Source: Nostocoides jenkinsii Ben 74 (lineage in GTDB: Bacteria; Actinomycetota; Actinomycetes; Actinomycetales; Dermatophilaceae). From it: a DNA stretch of 39,929 bases. Every line of letters starts with the position of its first letter. Position 1 is the first letter of the stretch. Positions 33,417 to 39,929 of this stretch are shown here, piece after piece. Position numbers and translations under genes: made by a program. The notes beneath the pieces are model-generated. The model was not told the origin of the DNA and searched no databases. It saw only the letters and a program-made list of their open reading frames with translations. The stretch lies in assembly GCF_001046875.1 (NCBI RefSeq), contig NZ_HF571038.1, forward strand, positions 444,391-484,319. The letters run 5' to 3'.

Positions 33417-35783
33417 TCAGCGCTGCTCGGGATCCCAGTGCTCGAAGCCGGCTGCCTGGGCGGTCTCGACGTCCTTGAACCAGACCTCGGCGCGAGTCCG
33501 CTTGTACCAGGGGCTTTCGGGGGTGTGGTAGAGCATCGAGTCCTCGTTGCCCTTGACCTCCCAGCCCTCGGGGCCCTTGCCTCGCGGACCGGCGTCGGCG
33601 GATCCGGGACCGTACTTGCCGGGGGGCGGCTCGCTGGCCACGAATGCTGCGGCGGCGCTCGCCTTGGCGCGCGAGTCCCAGCGGGCGAACCCGGCGGCTT
33701 CGGCGCCCTCGACTGTCTCGAACCAGACCTCTGCGCGAGTGCGCTTGAAGTACGGGCTCTGCGGGGTGTGATAGAGCATCGAGTCTTCGTTGCCCTTGAC
33801 CTCCCAGCCCGCCGGCCCGGATCCATCGGACTCTGGCTCGGCCGAGCCGGCACCATAGCGAGCCTGCCGAATCTGGCTGGTTTCGCGAATCTGGCTGGTT
33901 TCGTCGGACGCGAGCGCTACGCCGCCGGCAAAAGCAGCGGCGCCGCCCGCCAGTCCGGCAGCCGAGAGGTCATCGCTGCCCGCGTCGTCGGCGGGAGCAG
34001 CGTCGTCAAGCTGCGCAGCATCGTCAACCCGTGCGGCGTCGCCTGCGTGGGCGGCGTCGTCCAGCTGTACGGCGTCGACCACGCTGGCTTCGGGCGACTC
34101 GATCTCCGGAGCCACCTCCTCGGCGCCACCGAGGACCTCGTCGGCCGCGGCAACGGCGGAGTGGGGTTCTTCGGCGACCGCGGGCTGCGCGTCCTCGTCG
34201 AGGTCGAAGTCGAGCATCGGCTCGGTGTGAGTCGACACCGCCTCAGTCTCGACACCAGCTACGTCGTCCACCAGATCAGCGGATGGGCCAGCCGGCTCGC
34301 CTATGAGTTCGTCGCCTTCCGCGACGTCGCCGACCTCAAGGTCCGCGACATGGGTCGCCTCGGGTTCAGCGACCGCGATCGGCTCAGGCTCAGGCTCGGG
34401 CTCGGGCTCGGGCTCGGTGATCGAGGCCTCAACGTCCTCCACCTGGTCAAGATCGAGGGCCGTATCGGCGGGCGGCACCTGGTCGCCATCCCAGGTGGAT
34501 TCGGTCTCGACCTCGGTGGTGGCGTCCTCGACAGCGACAAATGCAACGGGCGCGACAGCCGGGAGGTCGGCGTCGTCCTCGGCGTCAAGGTCGAGAAGGT
34601 CGTCGTCGGTCGTACCGGGTGCCGCGGCGGGCGGGAGCACCGGGTTGGTGTCGAGCCCAACGTCGCCGGCGTCGGCATCAAGGTCGATCTCGTTCGTCGG
34701 TGCTGGGACGTCCAGATCGACGTCCGGAGGGACGGCATCCTCGATGCCGACCGCCGGGGCAGGGGCGTCCAGATCAACGACGGGAGCCTCGGCGTCCAGG
34801 TCGACGGACGGAGCATCCGCGTCCAGGTCGACGGACGGAGCATCCGCGTCCAGGTCGACCGCCGGAGCATCCGCGTCCAAGTTAACCGACGGGACGTCGG
34901 CGTCGAGGTCAACCGCCGGAGCCGACGCGTCCAGGTCAACAGCCGGAACGTCCGCGTCCAAGTTAACCGACGGGATGTCGGCGTCGAGGTCAACCACCGG
35001 AGCCGCCGCGTCCTGGTCAACCGACGGGAGGTCGGCGTCCAAGTCGACCGCCGGGACATCGGCGTCCAGGTCAACCGACGGCACATCGGCGTCCAAGTCC
35101 GCAGAGGGAGCATCCGCGTCCAGGTCAACGAACGGGACATCGGCGTCCAGATCGACGGCCGGAGCCGCCGCGTCCAGGTCGACCGACGGGAGGTCGGCGT
35201 CTAGGTCGAGGTCGGCGTTCGGGTCGAGCAGGTCGTCGTCCGTCGTAGCGCCGGCCAGATCCACGTGCGGGGCCACGATTTCGGGGTCCGCCACCCGCGG
35301 CAGGGTCACTGCCGGAACGTCGAGGTCGACCTCCTCCTCGGCACCCGCGCCCATGTCGTATGCCGCGGCGCCGGCCAAGCCTGCCCCCGCAACTCCCGCG
35401 GTGGCGGCGGCCGCCCCGGCAAGGTCGTCGCGACGTCGGGTCACCTCGACGTCCGCCTCCGGAACTCCGGGCTCGGGCACCTCCGTCTCCTCGTCGGGAA
35501 GCGCGTGACGCACCGTCGTGGGCTCGTCGACCAGGGCAGCACGACGCTCGGTGACGGCGACGTCCGCGGCGGGGGAATCGCCATACGCCTGATCGTCGTC
35601 GTCGTATTCCTCGTCATAGCCCGCTTCATAGGCGCCGTCGTCGTCATAGTCGTCGGCGGCACCCAGCGCCTCCGGCGAGTCGACCTCGACGATTCGGACC
35701 TCGCGGGTGGCCCGGCGGACCATATAGATCCACGTCACCAGGGCGCCCAGCACAAAGGCCAGGACAAATAGCCACCACTTCAT
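33417..35783 (-). CDS. arfC: ArfC-like channel accessory protein with acidic repeats and two sunset-type domains
   Basis: The protein has 788 residues. One N-terminal transmembrane helix ([21 protein letters not shown]) is followed by a very acidic region. About 17 tandem nonapeptides of consensus VDLDADVPS follow (residues about 190-342), then further Asp/Glu-rich sequence with an EP run. Near the C-terminus are two copies of a 45-residue unit ([15 protein letters not shown] ... KRTRAEVWF ... AAGF--WD), the 'sunset' type unit seen in ArfC variants. It follows arfA and arfB, overlapping arfB by one base. In mycobacteria ArfABC is linked to ammonia release and acid growth; the role here is inferred from synteny. 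The length is mainly due to the repeats; simple ArfC proteins are far shorter. Confidence 0.78.
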   Translation of the reverse strand: MKWWLFVLAFVLGALVTWIYMVRRATREVRIVEVDSPEALGAADDYDDDGAYEAGYDEEYDDDDQAYGDSPAADVAVTERRAALVDEPTTVRHALPDEETEVPEPGVPEADVEVTRRRDDLAGAAAATAGVAGAGLAGAAAYDMGAGAEEEVDLDVPAVTLPRVADPEIVAPHVDLAGATTDDDLLDPNADLDLDADLPSVDLDAAAPAVDLDADVPFVDLDADAPSADLDADVPSVDLDADVPAVDLDADLPSVDQDAAAPVVDLDADIPSVNLDADVPAVDLDASAPAVDLDADVPSVNLDADAPAVDLDADAPSVDLDADAPSVDLDAEAPVVDLDAPAPAVGIEDAVPPDVDLDVPAPTNEIDLDADAGDVGLDTNPVLPPAAAPGTTDDDLLDLDAEDDADLPAVAPVAFVAVEDATTEVETESTWDGDQVPPADTALDLDQVEDVEASITEPEPEPEPEPEPIAVAEPEATHVADLEVGDVAEGDELIGEPAGPSADLVDDVAGVETEAVSTHTEPMLDFDLDEDAQPAVAEEPHSAVAAADEVLGGAEEVAPEIESPEASVVDAVQLDDAAHAGDAARVDDAAQLDDAAPADDAGSDDLSAAGLAGGAAAFAGGVALASDETSQIRETSQIRQARYGAGSAEPESDGSGPAGWEVKGNEDSMLYHTPQSPYFKRTRAEVWFETVEGAEAAGFARWDSRAKASAAAAFVASEPPPGKYGPGSADAGPRGKGPEGWEVKGNEDSMLYHTPESPWYKRTRAEVWFKDVETAQAAGFEHWDPEQR
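34752..35215 (-). repeat. In-frame 27-bp repeat array within arfC
   Basis: About 17 contiguous 27-bp units encode VDLDADVPS-like nonapeptides with changes mostly at positions 6-9 (D/A/S/E, V/A/L/I, P, S/A/V/F). The array preserves frame throughout and has no spacers, so it is a coding minisatellite. Near-identical neighbouring units (for example around 34800-34870) suggest recent slippage. Confidence 0.85.
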
Positions 35784-35938
35784 CAGCGCTCTCCGATCGC
35801 TCGGGTCTCGGGAACGTCGGCGAACGCCTCGTTCTCATTGGTTGCCTCGATCATCGAGCGCGCGATCAGCCAGGCGACAACCGCGCCGAGGGCAAACGCG
35901 ACGATGTACCACAGCCACGCAATCAGGAAATCAGTCAT
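35783..35938 (-). CDS. arfB: ArfB-like small membrane protein
   Basis: This short 51-residue gene is easy to miss. It reads [20 protein letters not shown]... with one transmembrane helix (about 5-27) followed by a charged tail ([20 protein letters not shown]). Size, topology and place between the OmpA-like arfA and the ArfC-like gene match ArfB. It starts 7 bp after the arfA stop. Its TGA shares one base with the arfC ATG, so it is translationally coupled. It likely helps position the channel protein in the membrane. Confidence 0.78.
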   Translation of the reverse strand: MTDFLIAWLWYIVAFALGAVVAWLIARSMIEATNENEAFADVPETRAIGER

Positions 35939-35945
35939 TTGAGCC

Positions 35946-37013
35946 TCACTTCACCACGGTGATCTTGACGCGTCGGTTGGCCGCTGCGGCAGGCCACGTG
36001 TTGTCGGCAATGGGATCGGCGTCGCCCTTGCCCGACACCGTCATCGACGCCTTGTCGATGCCGGCCTTCGCCAGGTAGTCAGCGACCGACTGCGCGCGAG
36101 CCTCGCTCAGCTTGAGGTTGTCCGCCGCGTTGCCGCTCTTGTCGGTGTAGCCCGTCACGGCGAGCTTCACCCCCGCACACCCCTTGACCAGGGCGGCGAC
36201 CTTGTCGAGCACCGCATGGGAGTCGCCGGCCAGGGCTGCGCTGCCGGTGCCGAAGGTGACCTTCGTGCTGGCCATCGCCACCTTGATGGCGTCGCCGAGC
36301 GTCCCGCAGGACGCACCCGCGTCGTCGCCCACACTGATGTTGATCGCCGGGTTGGCACCCTTGGGCCAGGCCGCGGGGAGCGCGTCGGCCGCGGACTTCT
36401 TGGCCGCGTCGTCGGCCGCCTTGCCGACGGCGGTCAGGCTCTTGAGGTCGTAACCAAGACCGAAGTCACCCAGCCCGGCCAGCGCCTTCACCGAGGCACC
36501 CAGTGCCGCCGCATCCGGCGCCGTGGACCCGGCGACGGTCGTCACCTTCGAGATGACATTGGCGTCGGGGAGGGCGCCCTCGACCGCCGCGACGAGCGCG
36601 TCGGCACTGGCCTGATCGGGTGCTTCGGCAGTCACGGTCACGTCGTTGCCGGTCCGCGACACAGCGAACGGCGCGCTCGCCAACTTCACGCTAGACGTGC
36701 CTCCGGTCGTCCCATTGCCGCTGGTGGCGCTGCCGCTAGCGCTGCCCGAGCCGGACGCGGAACTGCTCGACGAGGTCGGCGACTTGCCCGCGGAGGTGTC
36801 CTTGTCGCCGCCGACGGCGAGGCCCAGCAGCGCGAGGATGGCCGGGACCAGGAACAGAGCCAGCCACCACCAACCGCCGATCGGCTCGCGATAGCGACGG
36901 GTCTCCTCCACCCAGCGGGTGGAAATCACCTCGTCCTGGTCGTAGTCACGGTCGTCATCGGCCGACTGCCACCGGCCGGAGGCGTCCGAGCCGGACTGGT
37001 CACGGCTGCTCAT
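35946..37013 (-). CDS. arfA: ArfA/OmpATb-like OmpA-family channel protein
   Basis: The protein has 355 residues with a cytoplasmic charged N-terminus, one transmembrane helix (WWWLALFLVPAILALLGLAVGG, about 44-65), a long Ser/Gly linker, a BON-like alpha/beta region (about 110-230) and a C-terminal OmpA domain. The peptidoglycan-binding part is visible as LAVTGYTDKSGNAADNLKLSEARAQSVADYL and ANRRVKITVV. This is the architecture of mycobacterial OmpATb (ArfA). GGGAG lies before two adjoining ATGs; the second (37013) has the better 6-nt spacing. It is first gene of arfABC. The region upstream to 37184 has no recognised gene. Confidence 0.82.
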   Translation of the reverse strand: MSSRDQSGSDASGRWQSADDDRDYDQDEVISTRWVEETRRYREPIGGWWWLALFLVPAILALLGLAVGGDKDTSAGKSPTSSSSSASGSGSASGSATSGNGTTGGTSSVKLASAPFAVSRTGNDVTVTAEAPDQASADALVAAVEGALPDANVISKVTTVAGSTAPDAAALGASVKALAGLGDFGLGYDLKSLTAVGKAADDAAKKSAADALPAAWPKGANPAINISVGDDAGASCGTLGDAIKVAMASTKVTFGTGSAALAGDSHAVLDKVAALVKGCAGVKLAVTGYTDKSGNAADNLKLSEARAQSVADYLAKAGIDKASMTVSGKGDADPIADNTWPAAAANRRVKITVVK

Positions 37014-37184
37014 CATCAACTCCCGGGTGCACGCATGGACGCTTTCCCCGCGTCCGACGTGCTCAAGATACGTGCCGGGCCGCACCAAACCGGGGATGCG
37101 CGGCAGTGGCGTGCCCAACTTCCCGGGAGGCCGGCTGACCGTCCCGACGACGGATGGGGACGACCCCCGGACGCCAGGGTGCGC

Positions 37185-37403
37185 TTACTCCTTGCCAGCG
37201 AGCAGCACCGCGACGATGGCCGCCACCAGTGCTCCGATCAGCCCGAAGAAGGCGGCCAAGAACCCTGCCGCAGTCCGATCGCCATACCCCTGCGGGGTGA
37301 TGCTGGCGAACGAGATCACGATGCCAAGCATGATGCCGAGAACAGCCCCGGTCCCGATGAACCGGCCGAACCTCGGGCGGCGCCGCGGGGAGTATGCCTG
37401 CAT
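37185..37403 (-). CDS. Small two-helix membrane protein, unknown function
   Basis: The protein has 72 residues: a basic N-terminus (MQAYSPRRRPRFGRF), a first transmembrane helix (about 15-33, IGTGAVLGIMLGIVISFAS), a short PQGYGDRTAA loop and a second helix (about 47-68), ending LLAGKE. ATG 37403 follows AGAAGG; the frame extends upstream without signals. The pattern is familiar from unnamed actinobacterial membrane proteins, but I cannot assign a role. It lies between arfA and a divergent M1 peptidase gene, about 170 bp upstream of arfA on the same strand. Confidence 0.72.
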   Translation of the reverse strand: MQAYSPRRRPRFGRFIGTGAVLGIMLGIVISFASITPQGYGDRTAAGFLAAFFGLIGALVAAIVAVLLAGKE

Positions 37404-37518
37404 TTTGATGCCTTCTCTATCCGGCTGTCGGGGCCGACGTCTAGGGTGACACGGGTCGGCGCGGATCGTCGGCAAGCATCAAAGCACGGCCACCTTGAGA
37501 ACGATATTTGGGGGACCC

Positions 37519-39039
37519 ATGTCCGTTCGTCGCTTCGCCCGCGTTGCCCTCGCTGCCGGAGTCTCCGTCAGCCTCACCACTGCCATTGCGTATGCCGCGG
37601 GCCCCGGCTCCGCGGGCATCGGCGACCCCTACTTCCCTACCTATGGCAACGGCGGCTACGACGTGACGTCGTATGACATCGACATCACCTACGTTCCCGC
37701 GGGCACGACCGTCAAGGGGACGACGACCATCAAGGCCACCGCCACGCAGGACCTCACCCGCTTCAACCTCGACCTGCTCCTCACCGCGTCTTCCGTGACT
37801 GTCAACGGCACCAAGGCGAAATTCGCCAAGTCCGATCCGCACGAATTGGTGGTGACCCCAGCGGCCACGATCCGCAAGGGCTCCTCAATGACGGTGAAGG
37901 TCGTCTACTCCGGTCAGCCGCGCACGATCTCCTACGCCGGCGTCGCCTCCCCATGGGTCGGGTCGGGCACGGAATCCATGGCCCTGGGCGAGCCGGAGAT
38001 CGCCGCCTGGTGGTTCCCGAGCAATGACCACCCCCGCGACAAGGCCTCCTACAACTTCACGTTCCGGGTGCCCAAGGGCTTGGAGGCCATCGGCAACGGG
38101 AAGCTCGTGAGCAAGACGACCTCGGGCAGCACCGATGTGTGGAAATGGTCGATGCCGCAGCCCATGGCGCCTTATCTCGCGTTCATGGCAATCGGTCAGT
38201 ATGCCGTCACCAAGGGCACGACCGCCGGCCGGCCGTATGTCGTCGCGGTCTCGCAGAAGCTCCCCAGCGGCCTCAGGTCCACGATCACGAAGGACCTCAT
38301 GAAGACGCCGTCGATCATCAACTGGGAGGCGACCCAGTTCGGGCCCTACCCATTCGACATCGTCGGCGGCGTCGTTCCGCTCGATGACTTCGGTTATGCG
38401 CTGGAGACGCAGTCGCGGCCCGTCTACACCAAGGGGTTCTGGGGTGGCGGTTCCAACCTGTCCGTCGTGGTCCACGAGAACGCGCACCAGTGGTTCGGCG
38501 ACTCCGTCAGCGTCAACAACTGGAAGGACATCTGGCTCAACGAGGGCTTCGCTAGTTATGCCGAGCTGCTGTGGGCTCAAAAGACCGGTGCGAGCTCGGT
38601 CAACCAGTCGCTCGCCGAGCTCTACAACAGTTTCCCTGCCAGCGACTCCTGGTTCTGGGGCGTCAAGATCGGTGACCCGGGCAAGGACTCGCTGTTTGAC
38701 GGAGCCGTCTACATCCGCGGAGCCATGAGCTTGGCGGCGCTGCGCAACCGCATTGGCGATGCCAAGATGACCACGCTGCTGAAGCAGTGGGCCGCCACCC
38801 GAAAGGGCGGCAACGCCAAGGTCGCCGACTTCATCGCCATGGCCGAGAAGGTCTCCGGGGAGCAACTCGACACCTTCTTCCAGAACTGGCTCTACACCCC
38901 CAAGAAGCCAGCCAAGACGGCCGCCAATGGTCTGGCCAACATCCCGACCCGCTACACGGGCCAGTCCGACTTCGTGCGCACGTTCGTCGCCAACTCCGAG
39001 ATGTATGCCGCGCGGGGCCACGCCGCGACCCACCGGTGA
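37519..39039 (+). CDS. Secreted M1-family zinc metallopeptidase
   Basis: The 506-residue protein has a signal peptide (SVRRFARVALAAGVSVSLTTAIAYA). An N-terminal beta domain (about 40-220) and a gluzincin catalytic domain follow, with H319-ENA-H323 and the third zinc ligand Glu342 eighteen residues on (WLNEGFASY). The exopeptidase GAMEN-type motif reads FGYALETQSRP here, a variant seen in secreted actinobacterial M1 proteins. It probably trims peptides outside the cell. ATG 37519 is preceded by GGGGGA; a start at 37495 is less likely. The last domain is short compared with full aminopeptidase N (about 850 residues). Its TGA overlaps a GTG of the next gene by 4 nt. Confidence 0.9.
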   Translation: MSVRRFARVALAAGVSVSLTTAIAYAAGPGSAGIGDPYFPTYGNGGYDVTSYDIDITYVPAGTTVKGTTTIKATATQDLTRFNLDLLLTASSVTVNGTKAKFAKSDPHELVVTPAATIRKGSSMTVKVVYSGQPRTISYAGVASPWVGSGTESMALGEPEIAAWWFPSNDHPRDKASYNFTFRVPKGLEAIGNGKLVSKTTSGSTDVWKWSMPQPMAPYLAFMAIGQYAVTKGTTAGRPYVVAVSQKLPSGLRSTITKDLMKTPSIINWEATQFGPYPFDIVGGVVPLDDFGYALETQSRPVYTKGFWGGGSNLSVVVHENAHQWFGDSVSVNNWKDIWLNEGFASYAELLWAQKTGASSVNQSLAELYNSFPASDSWFWGVKIGDPGKDSLFDGAVYIRGAMSLAALRNRIGDAKMTTLLKQWAATRKGGNAKVADFIAMAEKVSGEQLDTFFQNWLYTPKKPAKTAANGLANIPTRYTGQSDFVRTFVANSEMYAARGHAATHR

Positions 39040-39929
39040 GCTCGCTGCCGACAAGCCGGGTCCCCGACCCGATGACCGCACCGCCGCTGCGATGGGGGAT
39101 CCTGGCTCCCGGGTGGATCGCCGCCGCCTTTGCCGGCGGCTTGCGGAGCGGGACGCAGCAGATCCTGGCCGCGGTGGGCAGCCGCAATCCGCAGCGGGCC
39201 GCCGAGTTCGCCAGCCGTTTCGACATCCCGGCTCATGGCACTTACGAAGATGTCGTCAACTCAGACGACGTCGACGTGGTCTATGTCGCAAGTCCGCACT
39301 CAGAGCATCACGCCCAGGCGCTGCTCGCGTTGGCGGCAGGCAAGCCCGTCCTCGTGGAGAAAGCCTTCACCCGCAACGCTGGCGAAGCTAAAGAGGTGAT
39401 CGAGGAGGCTCGGGCACGCGATCTGTTCTGCATGGAGGCGATGTGGGCCCGCTTCTTGCCGCACTACGACATCGTGCGGCAACTCGTCGAGGATGGGGCG
39501 CTCGGTGAGATCGAGACGATCGAGGCCGACCACGGCCAACTGCTGTGGCCGGACGGACCGCAGCGCCTCTCCGACCCAGCACTGGCGGGCGGGGCCCTGC
39601 TCGACCTCGGCATCTATCCGATCTCGTTTGCCGCGATGGTGCTCGGTGACCTCGGGGTGCCACGCGCGATCGGCACCCGCACACCCGAGGGCGTCGACCG
39701 GCAGGTGAGCATCGTTGTGAGCAACGCCGCAGGGGCGCAGGCCTACCTCAACACCACCATGGCGGCGCAGACGCCCACGCGGGCATGCGTCAGTGGGACC
39801 AAGGCGCGGGTGGAGATCGATGGACCGTTCTATGCCCCGGCGTCGGGGCGGGTGATCGCCACCGACGGGCAAGTCATCGGATCATGGGACCGCCCGGGCG
39901 AGTCCCACGAGGCACTGCGGTTCGAGGCG
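39036..39929 (+). CDS. Gfo/Idh/MocA-family oxidoreductase (partial, runs off the window)
   Basis: There are 298 codons open to the window edge. A Rossmann start (LRWGILAPGWIAAAFAGGL) is followed by VDVVYVASPHSEHHAQALLALAAGKPVLVEKAF, which has the EKP-like catalytic Lys in variant form EKAF. The C-terminal alpha/beta domain has LGIYPISFAAMVLGD. It matches the dihydrodiol dehydrogenase-like branch of NAD(P)-dependent sugar or cyclitol oxidoreductases. The start may be GTG 39036 (GTGA overlap with the peptidase stop) or ATG 39072; neither has a ribosome-binding site. The substrate is not predictable and the 3' end is missing. Confidence 0.88.
   Translation, partial: MSSLPTSRVPDPMTAPPLRWGILAPGWIAAAFAGGLRSGTQQILAAVGSRNPQRAAEFASRFDIPAHGTYEDVVNSDDVDVVYVASPHSEHHAQALLALAAGKPVLVEKAFTRNAGEAKEVIEEARARDLFCMEAMWARFLPHYDIVRQLVEDGALGEIETIEADHGQLLWPDGPQRLSDPALAGGALLDLGIYPISFAAMVLGDLGVPRAIGTRTPEGVDRQVSIVVSNAAGAQAYLNTTMAAQTPTRACVSGTKARVEIDGPFYAPASGRVIATDGQVIGSWDRPGESHEALRFEA

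Noticed and set aside
33414-35204. 596-codon plus-strand frame with [10 protein letters not shown]-like repeats
   Set aside because: It is the antisense image of the arfC repeat array. The minus strand has the membrane anchor, sunset-type units and operon coupling.
34752-35215. Regular repeats considered as a CRISPR array
   Set aside because: The units are contiguous 27-mers without unique spacers, in frame in a gene, and no cas gene is near.

Overview
The window is high-GC (roughly two thirds or more G+C by eye) actinobacterial chromosome. DUF222/HNH endonuclease, DUF6458, DUF6318, an ArfABC-like cluster with 'sunset'-type domains, a FadE5-like acyl-CoA dehydrogenase and a BkdABC operon together point to Micrococcales, most likely the Dermatophilaceae/Intrasporangiaceae group (inference; no 16S is present). 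No prophage, CRISPR array, integrase or insertion sequence was seen. Most genes look like ordinary core or lineage-specific chromosome.

Layout. 0.1-2.7 kb: DHA2 efflux pump divergent from a WYL regulator. 2.78-2.85 kb: tRNA-Gly(CCC). 3.0-5.0 kb: a frameshifted CotH-like Tat lipoprotein gene overlapping tail to tail with a vapBC toxin-antitoxin operon. 5.0-6.6 kb: zinc-ribbon/SDR fusion. 6.7-8.3 kb: DUF222/HNH endonuclease with a LexA-like box in its promoter. 8.5-10.4 kb: FadE5-like dehydrogenase. 10.4-12.5 kb: repeats, then an MFS gene and a ROK regulator that have both lost their 5' ends at one junction. 12.6-15.7 kb: DUF6458, nitrilase and CopD/CtaG. 16.0-17.8 kb: SF2 helicase. 17.9-19.9 kb: frameshifted secreted metzincin. 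20.1-22.3 kb: MarR-DHA2 efflux operon. 22.4-23.9 kb: DUF6318 lipoprotein plus PKD-like secreted protein. 24.1-27.8 kb: bkdABC, with a frameshift in the E1-alpha gene. 28.1-29.0 kb: mazEF, then an orphan vapB and a vapC stub. 29.1-30.6 kb: aminotransferase and holin-4-like membrane protein. 30.8-33.2 kb: amino-acid ABC substrate-binding protein and permease with no ATPase, followed by a CGNR regulator. 33.4-37.0 kb: arfABC-like operon whose ArfC carries about 17 acidic nonapeptide repeats. 37.2-39.9 kb: small membrane protein, secreted M1 peptidase and a Gfo/Idh/MocA oxidoreductase cut by the window end.

The most unusual signals lie between and across genes. First, the octamer CGGCATAC/GTATGCCG occurs about 36 times, where one or two are expected from base composition. 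Second, a near-identical long inverted repeat occurs twice, 22.7 kb apart, each time between convergent genes. Third, at least five intergenic gaps hold short degenerate tandem repeats, each with its own unit, abutting or overlapping stop or start codons. Fourth, three genes each need exactly one extra base in a G/C run to read through; this could be a sequencing artefact or real decay and must be settled before those genes are interpreted.

Functional themes are drug or metabolite efflux under local repressors (WYL, MarR), branched-chain and fatty acid catabolism (bkdABC, FadE), a cell-envelope channel system (arfABC), and dense toxin-antitoxin remnants.
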